Shown here: positions 38,793-47,301 of the stretch, in pieces
How the letters are laid out: each line of letters opens with the position of its first letter
Position numbering within the stretch: position 1 is the first letter of the stretch
NCBI RefSeq assembly: GCF_003205205.1
Contig: NZ_QJRL01000005.1
Location: 1 to 64,000, forward strand
Source of the DNA: Pseudomonas sp. LB-090624
Lineage (GTDB): Bacteria; Pseudomonadota; Gammaproteobacteria; Pseudomonadales; Pseudomonadaceae
Length of the DNA: 64,000 nt
Reading direction: 5' to 3'
Made by a program: the position numbers and the translations under genes
The notes under the pieces: generated by a model
What the model was told of the DNA's origin: nothing
Seen by the model: only the letters and a program-made list of their open reading frames with translations
The model's database searches: none

Positions 38793-39560
38793 TCAGGACA
38801 GGAACCCGCCGTCTACATTGAGTGCGGTGCCGGTGGTGTAGCTGGAGGCATCGCTGGCCAGGTACAGCACCGCGCCGGCCATTTCTTTGGGATCGGCTAC
38901 GCGCTTGAGCGGGATCTGCTGCAAGGCGGCGTTGAGGATGGCATCGTTCTTGACCAGTGCCGAGGCGAATTTGGTGTCGGTCAGGCCGGGCAACAAGGCA
39001 TTGCAGCGGATACCAAACTGGGCGCACTCCTTGGCGAACACCTTGGTCATGTTGATGACTGCGGCCTTGGTCACCGAATAGATGCCCTGGAACAGCCCCG
39101 GTGAAACCCCGTTGATTGACGCCACATTGATGATGCTGCCGCCGCCATGGTCACGCATGAGCTTGCCGGCCTCTACCGACATGAAGAAATAACCCCGGAT
39201 ATTCACATCCACGGTCTTCTGGAAGGCGCCTGGGTCGGTGTCCAGCACGTTGCAGAACTGCGGGTTGGTGGCGGCGTTGTTGACCAGCACGTCCAGGCGC
39301 CCGAACTGTTCACGGATGCCGGCGAACACGTGCTGAATCTGCTCCAGTTCACCAATGTGGCACGCCACCGCCGTGGCTTTGCCCCCTGCGGCGATGATGG
39401 CGTCGGCCACTTGCTGGCAACCTTCGAGCTTGCGGCTGGAAACGATCACATGGGCCCCTTGCTGCGCCAGCAAGTGGGCGATGGCCTCGCCAATGCCACG
39501 GCTGGCGCCGGAAACGAAGGCAATCTTGCCGTCGAGGTCGAACAGGTGAGTCTTGGACAT
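38793..39560 (-). CDS. Short-chain dehydrogenase/reductase
   Basis: A 255-residue classical SDR: cofactor motif SGASRGIGEA (TGxxxGxG type), NNAATNP, catalytic serine in ASING and YSVTK. It resembles beta-oxidation or hydroxy-acyl reductases. An AAGGAAA ribosome site fixes the start at 39560. It forms an operon with the APH-like kinase gene 36 bases upstream, and probably works on the same substrate as that kinase. Confidence 0.85.
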   Translation of the reverse strand: MSKTHLFDLDGKIAFVSGASRGIGEAIAHLLAQQGAHVIVSSRKLEGCQQVADAIIAAGGKATAVACHIGELEQIQHVFAGIREQFGRLDVLVNNAATNPQFCNVLDTDPGAFQKTVDVNIRGYFFMSVEAGKLMRDHGGGSIINVASINGVSPGLFQGIYSVTKAAVINMTKVFAKECAQFGIRCNALLPGLTDTKFASALVKNDAILNAALQQIPLKRVADPKEMAGAVLYLASDASSYTTGTALNVDGGFLS

Positions 39561-39596
39561 GCTGTTTTCCTTGTTAACCGTCGTCGTGGGCAATGC

Positions 39597-40664
39597 TCAG
39601 AGGCTGGACGTGTCGATGACCTGCAAGGTCATGTGCTCCAGCAAGCGGTTCATGTGGATGAACTGTGCGAAACGCTTGTCCTGGGTCTGGCCGTGATAAA
39701 AGCGGTAGTAAATTTGCTGGACGATGCCGGCCAGGCGGAACAGGCCGTAGCAATAGTAATAATCGAAGTTGTCCAGGCGGATGCCGGCGCGCTCGGCGTA
39801 GTAGTCGACGAACTGGCGGCGGCTCAGCATGCCGGGCGCATTGCTCGGCTGGCGGCGCATCAGTTGTACCGGCGGCGGGTCGCCGGCTTCGATCCAGTAG
39901 GCAAGGCTATTGCCCAGATCCATCAGCGGGTCACCCAAGGTGGCCATCTCCCAGTCCAGTACGCCGATGATGCGCATGGGGTTGTCAGCGTCGAGGATCA
40001 CGTTGTCGAAGCGGTAGTCGTTGTGCACGATGCCTGGTTGCGGGTGGTCGGCGGGCATTTTAGCGTGCAGCCAGGCAGTTACCTGTTCCCAGCGCGGCGC
40101 GTCCGGGGTCAGGGCCTTCTCGTAGCGGCTGGTCCAGCCTTCGATTTGGCGCTGTACATAGCCTTCCGGTTTGCCCAGATCGGTCAGGCCGCAAGCGTTG
40201 TAGTCCACCTGGTGCAGTTCCACCAAGCGGTCGATGAAGCTCTTGCACAGGGCTTCGGTACGGCTGGCGTCGAGGTTCAGTTCGGCCGGAATGTCCGAGC
40301 GCAGGATGATGCCCTTGACCCGCTCCATCACATAGAACTCGCCACCGATCAGGCTGGTGTCGGTGCAGTGTGCATAGGCCTTGGGGCAATAGGGGAAGCC
40401 GCTGTTCAGCTGGTTGAGGATGCGGAACTCGCGGCCCATGTCGTGGGCCGACTTGGCCTTCTGGCCGAACGGTGGACGACGCAGCACAAAGTCGCGATTC
40501 GGGTAGCTGACCAGGTAGGTGAGATTGGAGGCGCCACCCGGAAACTGGCTGATGCTCGGCAGGCCGGTCAGGCCGGGGATGTGGGCTTTGAGGTAAGGGT
40601 CGATGACGGCCGCGTCGAGCTCTTCGCCGGGGCGTACCTGGGTGGACTGGTCGGTGAGCGTCAT
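39597..40664 (-). CDS. APH-fold phosphotransferase, LvaA/ACAD11-like
   Basis: A 355-residue kinase of the aminoglycoside-phosphotransferase fold: catalytic loop IVHNDYRFDN and metal motif LDWEMATLGDP. Members next to fatty-acid genes, for example LvaA of the levulinate pathway and the human ACAD10/11 kinase domain, phosphorylate 4-hydroxyacyl-CoA so that the hydroxyl group can be removed. A similar role here is inferred from fold and SDR/SCP2 neighbours, not proven. A real antibiotic kinase is improbable. Confidence 0.75.
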   Translation of the reverse strand: MTLTDQSTQVRPGEELDAAVIDPYLKAHIPGLTGLPSISQFPGGASNLTYLVSYPNRDFVLRRPPFGQKAKSAHDMGREFRILNQLNSGFPYCPKAYAHCTDTSLIGGEFYVMERVKGIILRSDIPAELNLDASRTEALCKSFIDRLVELHQVDYNACGLTDLGKPEGYVQRQIEGWTSRYEKALTPDAPRWEQVTAWLHAKMPADHPQPGIVHNDYRFDNVILDADNPMRIIGVLDWEMATLGDPLMDLGNSLAYWIEAGDPPPVQLMRRQPSNAPGMLSRRQFVDYYAERAGIRLDNFDYYYCYGLFRLAGIVQQIYYRFYHGQTQDKRFAQFIHMNRLLEHMTLQVIDTSSL

Positions 40665-40995
40665 GCGTTTTCCTTATTCTCGATCGCAAGGACTATTGGC
40701 TAATCTAATGGCCTGGCGAGGTTGGAACAAGCGTGCCAGGCGCCATATAGGTGAGGGTGTTGCAGCAAGATCAACTGCCTTGATGAGACCTGCCCGCTCG
40801 GCGAGTGCTCATCGTGTGAGCAGTCTCTTTGCTCCGCTGCAGGGCGCCACCTATTCCTGCAGATCACTTGCACGGTTTGCGACCGAGGCCGCTTTCCCAG
40901 AGGGCCGCGCTAGTCGGTTGAGCCTGCGCAAGCGGGCAAAAAAAAACCGAAGCCGGTCAGGCTTCGGTTTTCCGATCATGCGGTATCCCCGGCAC
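40665..40995. other. Intergenic region with terminator
   Basis: About 330 bases. A strong terminator for the SCP2 gene lies at 40938-40972; the rest contains the promoter region of the kinase gene and a GCCTGGC/GCCAGGC inverted repeat near 40710-40742. No gene is visible. Confidence 0.6.
40938..40972 (-). terminator. Terminator of SCP2 gene
   Basis: A 12-bp stem (AAAACCGAAGCC / GGCTTCGGTTTT) is followed on the minus strand by a run of nine T residues, an excellent Rho-independent terminator directly after the SCP2 gene. Confidence 0.9.
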
Positions 40996-41313
40996 TCAGG
41001 ACGGGAACAGCTCGCTGAGTTTCATCGACAGCATCATGTCGCCTTCAACGCGCAGCTTGCCGCCCATGAAGGCCTGCATGCCGTCGGTTTCGCCGCTGAC
41101 GATGCCCTTCAGGGTTTCGCTGTCCATCACCAGGGTGCAGTTGGCATCCGGGTTCTCGCCTTCCTGCAGGTCGCAGGTGCCGTCCTTGACGATCAGGGCG
41201 TAGTGCTTGCCTTCGTCGGTGATGTTGAAGCCGAACACCAGGTCCAGGCCGGCGGCAGCGGATGGGTTGAACTTCTCTTGCATCTTTTTCACGGCATCAG
41301 CTACGGAGGTCAT
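40996..41313 (-). CDS. SCP2 sterol/lipid-transfer domain protein
   Basis: A 105-residue stand-alone SCP2 domain (FNPSAAAGLDLVFGFNITDEGKHY and EGDMMLSMKLSELF) forming a hydrophobic pocket for fatty acyl-CoA or related lipids. It is close to the APH/SDR operon and ahead of a histidine phosphatase gene. The function is likely acyl-CoA carrying; no experimental role is known to me for this copy. Confidence 0.85.
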   Translation of the reverse strand: MTSVADAVKKMQEKFNPSAAAGLDLVFGFNITDEGKHYALIVKDGTCDLQEGENPDANCTLVMDSETLKGIVSGETDGMQAFMGGKLRVEGDMMLSMKLSELFPS

Positions 41314-41369
41314 GGCGCATTCCTTATAGAGTGATTTACACGTCCCCGCAGGGACACAACTAGCCGGGC

Positions 41370-42080
41370 TTATCGGTAAGTGACGAGCTCCGGCGCCCTC
41401 AACAACTGCACATGGGCCTGGCTGTTGAAGGAAGCCAGTGCCACGTCGCGGCCGCGGAACTTCAGCTGGCTGAGCGACGTGTTGATGATCTGCCAGTTCA
41501 GCGCGAACGCCTGGCTTGGGGTGATGCGGGTAACCAGGTGGAGCAGGGCGGCAATGGTGCCGCCGGAGGTGAAAATGGCGACATTGTCGCCGCTGCCGGC
41601 AGCATCCAGCACGCGTTGCAGAGCACCTTGGACCCGGGCAGTGAACGCCTGCCAGGTCTCCAGGCCATCGTCGGCATGCTCGCCATCGTGCCAGCGCTGA
41701 ACCATCAGCGCGAACAGCCGCTGGAACTCACTGCGGTGCTGGGCGGGATTGCGCAGCACTTGCAGAGCATCGGGTTCTTCTGGCAACAGGCCGGGCAACA
41801 GTGCACGGATCACGCCGTCGGCATCGAACTCATTGAACGCTGCGTCGGTCTCAACAGCCGGCACCGGGCAGCCACTGACATGCAGTGCTTGTAGGGCAAT
41901 GCGCGCGGTATCCTGCTGGCGCCGCAGGTCGCCGGCCACGCAGCGGTCCAGCCGTACACCAAGCTGGGCCAGGTGTTGACCCAGGGCCTGGCTCTGGCGC
42001 ACACCCACGGGCGAGAGGACGTCGTAGTCATCGGCACCGAAGGAGGCTTGGCCATGTCGGATCAGGTAGAGGTTGCCCAC
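41370..42080 (-). CDS. Histidine phosphatase family protein
   Basis: A 236-residue phosphoglycerate-mutase-like phosphatase with intact LIRHGQA motif at the N-terminus and GGTIAAL at the second half. The start is GTG at 42080, which places the RHG motif at the usual residue 8; longer frames are unconserved. It lies in line with the SCP2 gene, about 57 bases apart. It could remove phosphate from a product of the nearby kinase, which is inference only. Confidence 0.8.
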   Translation of the reverse strand: MGNLYLIRHGQASFGADDYDVLSPVGVRQSQALGQHLAQLGVRLDRCVAGDLRRQQDTARIALQALHVSGCPVPAVETDAAFNEFDADGVIRALLPGLLPEEPDALQVLRNPAQHRSEFQRLFALMVQRWHDGEHADDGLETWQAFTARVQGALQRVLDAAGSGDNVAIFTSGGTIAALLHLVTRITPSQAFALNWQIINTSLSQLKFRGRDVALASFNSQAHVQLLRAPELVTYR

Positions 42081-42277
42081 GGAAGGTTCCGGCCTGTTGG
42101 AGTTTGCTGCGAGGTTAGGATGCGGCACACGGGCTGTCAACGAAAAAACATACAAGCGTTTGAAAAGGTCGTTTGAAAGATGTTGCCAGCGTTTGCATCG
42201 GCTGGCAGCACTCCAGGCGCAACGGTATGCTTGCAACAAATACGCGCCGCAGTGGCGCAGGCATTTAAGGAGTCAAC

Positions 42278-43303
42278 GTGGAGTTTCTTGCCGAATACGC
42301 AAGCTTTCTCGCCAAAACCGCCACCCTGGTCATCGCTATCCTGGTGGTGCTCTCTGCCATCGCTGGGTTGCGGGGCAAAGGGCGGCGCAAACCGGGTGGG
42401 CAATTGCAGGTCACCCGCCTGAACGAATTCTACAAGGACTTGCGCGAGCGCCTGGAGTCCGGCCTGCTCGACAAGGCCCAGCTCAAAGTCCTGCGCAAGC
42501 AACAGGCCAAAGCGGAAAAACAGGATAAGAAAGGCAAGGGCAAGGCCGATGAAAAGGGCCGGGTGTTCGTGCTGGATTTCGACGGTGATATCAAGGCTTC
42601 GGCCACCGAAAGCCTGCGCAACGAAATCACCGCGTTGCTGACCCTCGCCACCCCGCGTGACGAAGTGGTGCTGCGCCTGGAGAGCGGCGGTGGCCTGGTG
42701 CACAGTTACGGCCTGGCCGCCTCGCAGCTGGCGCGCATTCGCCAGGCAGGCATCCCGCTGACCGTGTGCATCGACAAGGTGGCGGCCAGTGGCGGTTACA
42801 TGATGGCCTGCATCGGCGAGAAAATCGTCAGTGCCCCGTTTGCCGTGCTCGGTTCGATCGGCGTGGTGGCGCAGTTGCCCAACGTCAACCGCTTGCTGAA
42901 GAAGCACGACATCGACTTCGAAGTGCTGACCGCCGGCGAATACAAGCGCACCTTGACTGTATTTGGCGAAAACACCGAAAAGGGCCGGGAGAAGTTCCAG
43001 GAAGACCTGGACATCACCCACCAGCTGTTCAAGGACTTCGTCGCCCGCTACCGCCCGCAGCTGCATATCGACGAAGTGGCCACCGGTGAAGTATGGCTGG
43101 GCGTGGCGGCACTCAACCGCAAACTGGTGGACGCGCTGCAGACCAGCGACGAGTACCTGAGCGAGCGGGCGCGCAACGCCAACCTGTTCCACCTGCACTA
43201 TGCCGAGCGCAAGAGCCTGCAGGAGCGTATCGGCGTGGCCGCCAGCGGCGCGGTGGAGAACACCGTGGTGGGTTTGTGGAGTAAACTCGGCCGCCTGCGC
43301 TAA
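42278..43303 (+). CDS. sohB: Inner-membrane serine peptidase SohB
   Basis: A 341-residue S49-family peptidase: N-terminal membrane helix (about 8-32), a charged linker rich in lysine, and the signal-peptide-peptidase domain with catalytic serine in KVAASGGYMMA and lysine in GEYKRTLT. SohB degrades membrane or periplasmic protein fragments. AAGGAG lies before the start. Confidence 0.92.
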   Translation: MEFLAEYASFLAKTATLVIAILVVLSAIAGLRGKGRRKPGGQLQVTRLNEFYKDLRERLESGLLDKAQLKVLRKQQAKAEKQDKKGKGKADEKGRVFVLDFDGDIKASATESLRNEITALLTLATPRDEVVLRLESGGGLVHSYGLAASQLARIRQAGIPLTVCIDKVAASGGYMMACIGEKIVSAPFAVLGSIGVVAQLPNVNRLLKKHDIDFEVLTAGEYKRTLTVFGENTEKGREKFQEDLDITHQLFKDFVARYRPQLHIDEVATGEVWLGVAALNRKLVDALQTSDEYLSERARNANLFHLHYAERKSLQERIGVAASGAVENTVVGLWSKLGRLR

Positions 43304-43341
43304 CACCTTGAACCCGTTGAAATTTTTTTTCGTTCAGGGGG

Positions 43342-43370
43342 TTGCAAGGTTAAAAGAATGAAGACATAAT
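43342..43370 (+). promoter_or_regulatory. Promoter of tRNA-Cys
   Basis: TTGCAA, a 17-base spacer and CATAAT form a good sigma-70 promoter about 90 bases upstream of the tRNA gene. It starts directly after a T-run that may end sohB transcription. Confidence 0.6.
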
Positions 43371-43457
43371 GGCGCCCATCGAAACGCAGCAAACTTTGAA
43401 AAAGGTTCAGCGTTTCAAGGAGATAGCAAGGCGAAAGCCGCTAGATCCGACCTTTGA

Positions 43458-43531
43458 GGCCGAGTAGCAAAGTGGTTATGCTCCGGATTGCAAATCCGTC
43501 TACGCCGGTTCGATTCCGACCTCGGCCTCCA
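43458..43531 (+). tRNA. tRNA-Cys (GCA)
   Basis: A 74-base cloverleaf with acceptor GGCCGAG/CTCGGCC, anticodon GCA in ATTGCAAAT, T-loop GGTTCGATTCC, discriminator T and encoded CCA. Confidence 0.97.
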
Positions 43532-43539
43532 CCATTCGA

Positions 43540-43573
43540 AAGCCCCGCAGATTAACGTCTGCGGGGTTTTTAT
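43540..43573 (+). terminator. tRNA-Cys terminator
   Basis: Stem CCCCGCAGA/TCTGCGGGG with loop TTAACG, followed by TTTTTATTT. A similar hairpin recurs at 45185, about 1.6 kb away. Confidence 0.88.
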
Positions 43574-43592
43574 TTGCGCGTCAAAAAGCCAA

Positions 43593-43627
43593 GAGTTCCG
43601 AAACTAAATGCATGGAGTTCCGAAACT
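43593..43627. repeat. 13-bp direct repeat pair
   Basis: GAGTTCCGAAACT occurs at 43593-43605 and 43615-43627, a 22-base period, roughly two helix turns. It may be a protein-binding pair or a transposon-end remnant. Confidence 0.45.
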
Positions 43628-44003
43628 TCATCTGCCAGCACCAGATGATCGCGACTGCTCCCTGCCTGGCAGCGCGTGGTGTCAGGTTTTGCGATGAGGT
43701 TCGATGTTTCGTATAACGCCCGGCCATTTCAAAGGAAGGAACCTCATGAAACGCACACCGGAGGTTCAGGCCGTAACTCGTCAATGACCTTGGTGCTGAA
43801 TGTGACCTCGTAGTTGAGGGTCAAATGGGCCAGTGCACACTTCCCGGCTCATCTTTTGGCGTCGTAGTCCTCGGGTCCGATGGCTTGCAGGTGACCCCAT
43901 CTCCTGATGATCTGGCGGCAAATGCCGCGCCTCTCGGATTTCTATGCAAAAGTTGCTGAATTTTGTATTTATTTTGCTGCCAAATTTCAGTATCTCGTCA
44001 GAA

Positions 44004-44035
44004 TTGACACGGCTTCTGCCAGTTCCCTGTATAGT
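44004..44035 (+). promoter_or_regulatory. Candidate promoter for the small gene at 44.08 kb
   Basis: TTGACA and TGTATAGT are separated by 19-20 bases and lie about 45 bases before the start of the following small gene. Confidence 0.4.
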
Positions 44036-44078
44036 GATCGAGTAGCCGCTTTCTGCGGTTCTTCACTAGGTAGCTGTC

Positions 44079-44264
44079 ATGCACCAGGCCATATCCCCCG
44101 AGACGCAGCGTGCCCATGAGCGCTTGAATGAACAGACCGAACTGTTCATCAACCAGGGAGGCCTGATTGAAAGCGTTCCTTCCGGCGTCAGCGGAGTGCT
44201 CGCGAGTAAGCCGAAGGTCGTTTGGACGAGCCCGCACACCGCCAAGCCGATCCACAAACGATAG
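44079..44264 (+). CDS. Small protein, unknown (61 residues)
   Basis: A hydrophilic protein beginning MHQAISPETQRAHERL with an acidic then glycine-serine middle part (GGLIESVPSGVSGV). AGGTAG lies upstream and a promoter-like element further up. The sequence does not match a family that I recognise. Confidence 0.5.
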   Translation: MHQAISPETQRAHERLNEQTELFINQGGLIESVPSGVSGVLASKPKVVWTSPHTAKPIHKR

Positions 44265-44316
44265 CGCGCCCAAATGCACTGCTTTGTCGCTCCATAGCGT
44301 ACGCGAGGGCACAAGT

Positions 44317-44541
44317 ATGTTTCATGCGCCAAGTGATTTGGATATTGCCGCGCGGATTGGCGTCAGCGTGACGGATGTGGCTCTTTACCGGGGTGATACA
44401 TTTCGATTGAAAGATGGTTCGTGGCTCATCCATTTTTCCTTCGCGATGCCCCGCGAGCTACGCCAGAGCCTTACGGGCAGTTTCACCTTCCTCATGAAAG
44501 CTGAAAAGCCAGGCGACCGGCGCTTGAGTGAGTTGGATTGA
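44317..44541 (+). CDS. Small protein, unknown (74 residues)
   Basis: A 74-residue protein with a compact soluble pattern (IAARIGVSVTDVALYRGDTFRL). GAGGG precedes the ATG at 44317. It follows the previous small gene by about 50 bases, perhaps in one operon. The family is unknown to me. Confidence 0.5.
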   Translation: MFHAPSDLDIAARIGVSVTDVALYRGDTFRLKDGSWLIHFSFAMPRELRQSLTGSFTFLMKAEKPGDRRLSELD

Positions 44542-44665
44542 GCATTTGATGCTGGCGACGCACCCTCATCATGAGTTGTGTCCCGGTGGTCCGTTTTAAA
44601 TTTTCTGGATGAGGTTGAAGCGCATACTCAAAGCGCTCAGGACTTCTGAGCATTGAGAGGTGTGT

Positions 44666-44896
44666 ATGTCCAGAGACAGGTATGGCGTAGATAGTGACAG
44701 ACAGGTCAGTCAGCCAGCCGGTAACGAGGGACCGCCAGAGCGATCCGTCGATCACGACAAGCGTGGTTGCCACGAGGGCCGTGAAGACAATTTCGACAGC
44801 CCTCCCTTTCGAAGGGAGCAGAAGCAGGGCCCGCCGGACCCATCGCGGGTATCCCACGCAGAGCGTTACAGTTACCACAAGCGCCCATTGGAATAA
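44666..44896 (+). CDS. Doubtful small hydrophilic protein
   Basis: A 76-residue very hydrophilic frame with a good GAGAGG ribosome site six bases before ATG. The opposite strand of the same DNA encodes a 135-residue frame with two hydrophobic segments but without a ribosome site. Only one can be real; coding evidence is weak for both. Confidence 0.3.
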   Translation: MSRDRYGVDSDRQVSQPAGNEGPPERSVDHDKRGCHEGREDNFDSPPFRREQKQGPPDPSRVSHAERYSYHKRPLE

Positions 44897-44911
44897 CATT
44901 CAGCCAGCGCG

Positions 44912-45148
44912 CTAACCCTCGGGCAGGCTTACCCCGCAGATGAACTCATCCGAGCCAAGCCGGTGTGATCCGTACTCGACCACATAGCCCGCACCGAGGC
45001 GCTCGGCTTCCACCTTGGCGGTCTGCTGATCGGCGTATACATCGACAAAATGCCATGGATACCGGTCTCGTAGCACGCCCCAGCCAAGTACCCAACCCTG
45101 GTTGTCGGGGTCGGCTGGGAGGTTTCTGGCCAAGCTGCGAATCGTCAT
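44912..45148 (-). CDS. Small protein, unknown (78 residues)
   Basis: A 78-residue protein with a plausible fold (WVLGWGVLRDRYPWHFVDVYADQQTAKVEAERLG). GGGGAAG precedes the ATG at 45148. It looks like a soluble alpha/beta protein but I do not recognise it. Confidence 0.55.
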   Translation of the reverse strand: MTIRSLARNLPADPDNQGWVLGWGVLRDRYPWHFVDVYADQQTAKVEAERLGAGYVVEYGSHRLGSDEFICGVSLPEG

Positions 45149-45516
45149 GGGCTTCCCCTGGCTAGCGGCGGTTATTCCTTATTGAACCCCCGCAGATGAA
45201 AATCTGCGAGGTTTTATTGATCACCGCACAGAGAGCCCGTGTTTACTATTCTTCAATGCTTGTAAACGCCTGAACCTAATGCTCAAGGCCACTTGTCCAG
45301 CGTAGTCAGGTGCTCAACCGCCGAGTGAGGGCAAGCAGATTAGACGGTACCTCGACGGGGGCCACCTACGCTCTCTTCGTATGCCCGCCGCATTCGGTTT
45401 CGGCGTATCGTGCCTACTAGTTGGGATCATGACTCAAGCGGCTTCGTGCTAGGTCAAGGGGGCTGCTACAGCGTGATACCATCGTCAGGAATGTAATCGG
45501 CGAACGAGGCAAAGGA
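45149..45516. other. Intergenic region with hairpin similar to tRNA terminator
   Basis: About 370 bases. At 45185-45215 CCCCCGCAGATGAAAATCTGCGAGG and TTTTATT repeat the plan of the tRNA-Cys terminator at 43.54 kb. The remainder has no gene and no clear promoter. Confidence 0.5.
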
Positions 45517-46149
45517 ATGCTGGACGAGTTTCTGGAGAGCTCAGACGAGCTGCATGGACTGATGATGACACTGCTTGAGAACGTTCAGCTAGCGCCTGGC
45601 ATGCGCATAGAGATGGGTATGGTGGCCTGCAGTTTGGCTCTCGAGCACGCGCTTAGCCTTCGGTTGCTGGTCAGAACGAGCTGCTACACATCAGCTGTCT
45701 CAATGCTGCGGTTGCAGTACGAGGCGCTGGCAAGGGGTATCTGGCTTTTGTACGCCGCCACAGATCGTCAAGTTGAGACTTTGGCGTCCCCTCTTAGTGT
45801 GATCTCCGAGCAGGCAGCAAAGAAAATGCCAATGTTCTCTGAAATGTTGAAAGAGATTCACCGTACGGCACCTGCGATCCCATCTAAGATGTTACAGAGT
45901 TTCAAGGATGTTAATTATCAGGCTATGAACTCCTATGTTCATAGCGGTATCCATCCTCTCCGCCGTCATTCCGAAGGCTATCCTGAAGGGTTGGTCCGGG
46001 GTGTTGTCACGAGTAGCAACGGCCTGAGCGTGATGGCTCTACAGCTGGGCTTGATCCTGACGGGCGACTCGCGTCTCGGTGGGTTGGTGCAAGAAATTCA
46101 AATGGATTATAGCGATTTGTTGCCTGAGATTATTTCACCGCTCCATTGA
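45517..46149 (+). CDS. Helical protein of a DUF6988-like family
   Basis: A 210-residue all-helical protein. The pattern LRLQYEALARGIWLLYAA in the middle and NSYVHSGIHPL near residue 138 recall the DUF6988/DUF5677-type proteins that are found in accessory DNA, often near plasmid and defence genes. The function is unknown. AAAGGAAT lies before the ATG. The GC content is lower than in core genes, which suggests horizontal origin. Confidence 0.6.
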   Translation: MLDEFLESSDELHGLMMTLLENVQLAPGMRIEMGMVACSLALEHALSLRLLVRTSCYTSAVSMLRLQYEALARGIWLLYAATDRQVETLASPLSVISEQAAKKMPMFSEMLKEIHRTAPAIPSKMLQSFKDVNYQAMNSYVHSGIHPLRRHSEGYPEGLVRGVVTSSNGLSVMALQLGLILTGDSRLGGLVQEIQMDYSDLLPEIISPLH

Positions 46150-46216
46150 TGGGGCGTCAAGATCAGTGTCATGAGGCCCGGAGCACTCAAACAAGCGGGC
46201 CTTCATAGCACTGTCC

Positions 46217-46675
46217 CTACCATTGCTGTAGCACGGCCAGCCGTTGCACAGCCAGCCGGTACTGGCAGTCGATCGATATGCCTGTTCTGATGGTGCCACT
46301 GATGTATTGTTCGAACAGGCCTTGGCATTCAGCATCCGTATACTGCTTCCATAGCGCTTGCGATTGCTGAAGCATCTCCGGGACCTTGTCCGACTCAGCC
46401 GGACGCTTGTATTTGAGGTCTATTTGCGCTTGGGCCAGCTTGACCTGATACATCCATTCCACGGCGTCATTAACACTGTCGCGTTTGAGCGCCAAGCAGT
46501 GATCGGAATCCCAGGTCGTCTTGGCGGCTTTCATACAATGCTGATAACGGTTTTCCAGCGTTGCCTGAAAATGGTGAAGTGCCATTTGCTGCGCTTCTTC
46601 TCGCCCCCGGTCGGCATGGGCAATGTTCCCCGTCAGAGCAAGGGCCGTGATACCGACCGCGATTGAGCCTTTCAT
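46217..46675 (-). CDS. LprI/DUF1311-like exported protein
   Basis: A 152-residue protein with a signal peptide (about 1-22, ending AHA) and a helical domain with the pattern HCLALKRDSV and LWKQYTDAECQ that resembles lysozyme-inhibitor LprI (DUF1311). Four cysteines could form disulfides. AGGATG eight bases upstream favours the start at 46675 over the ATG at 46684. Confidence 0.65.
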   Translation of the reverse strand: MKGSIAVGITALALTGNIAHADRGREEAQQMALHHFQATLENRYQHCMKAAKTTWDSDHCLALKRDSVNDAVEWMYQVKLAQAQIDLKYKRPAESDKVPEMLQQSQALWKQYTDAECQGLFEQYISGTIRTGISIDCQYRLAVQRLAVLQQW

Positions 46676-47000
46676 GGGTTTCATCCTTGATTAACGCCTA
46701 TCGGCTTCCGTGGTGATCACTCACCGGCCTGGCCAGGATTCTGCCATCTTCGCTTGAACCTGGCGACCAGCTTGCTGGTCATCAGCATGGAGGGGCACGT
46801 GCCTGCTTGGGCTTGCCACTTCCAATTCTGCAATGTTCAAACGCTATGATTGTGGCGTCGAGCAGAAACCACCAGCGAGGGAGTCGGAAAATGGATTATT
46901 TCAGCATGGTTGAATCGTTGGACAGGATGCTGAAAGCAGCGCCCGCACCGCAAGACTCAAGAGCAGAACAGCCCTGCGCGCGGCCGTTGGTTGCTGACGG
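46676..47000. other. Intergenic region with possible truncated gene
   Basis: About 325 bases. A short frame starts at 46891 with GGGAGTC upstream (MDYFSMVESLDRMLKAAP) and continues antisense into the next gene until 47127, so it may be a truncated gene start. No other feature is visible. Confidence 0.4.
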
Positions 47001-47207
47001 TCATCGGTGTATTCGCAGCCACTCATCCGCCACCTCGCCCATGTTGGACGGTGTGCCGCTCTTGATCCAGGCGATGAAGGCCCGGTCAAACGCGAATGCG
47101 GCCCCGCACTCACTGAGCAGAAATTGACGGACCTTCTGCGTGTTGCGGTAGTGCTTGTCCAGCGGGGTTGAACGGGTAATCGGCCCGGCATGCCAGTCGA
47201 AGCTCAT
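47001..47207 (-). CDS. DUF6434-like small protein
   Basis: A 68-residue protein, MSFDWHAGPITRSTPLDKHY..., like the DUF6434 family of small accessory proteins, possibly nucleic-acid-binding (SAP-like), function unknown. AAGGAACAG precedes the ATG at 47207. Confidence 0.65.
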   Translation of the reverse strand: MSFDWHAGPITRSTPLDKHYRNTQKVRQFLLSECGAAFAFDRAFIAWIKSGTPSNMGEVADEWLRIHR

Positions 47208-47236
47208 GGTCTGTTCCTTGACGTGTAAAAGGCAAA

Positions 47237-47264
47237 ACGCCCGCAGAAGATCATCTGTGGGCGT
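47237..47264 (-). terminator. Terminator after adhP
   Basis: Stem ACGCCCGCAGA/TCTGTGGGCGT, with a TTTTGCC run on the minus strand, 40 bases past the adhP stop. Confidence 0.7.
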
Positions 47265-47301
47265 TGTTGTAGTCTTGCGCAATGGCCTGTGTCCAGCCTA
47301 A

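Larger units (their letters stand above)
43574..44078. other. Gene-poor start of accessory stretch
   Basis: About 500 bases with no convincing gene and lower GC in its right part. It includes a direct repeat of 13 bases (GAGTTCCGAAACT at 43593 and 43615) and a possible sigma-70 promoter near its end. It looks like decayed mobile DNA beside the tRNA. Confidence 0.5.

Noticed and set aside
39597..40664. Aminoglycoside resistance kinase
   Set aside because: The fold is the same, but the neighbours are SDR and SCP2 lipid-type genes and the pattern fits the acyl-CoA-linked subgroup.
45185..45215. Hairpin resembling the tRNA-Cys terminator as a possible attachment-site copy
   Set aside because: It shares only the stem plan, not the tRNA 3' end itself, and mismatches occur in the stem; an independent terminator is more likely.
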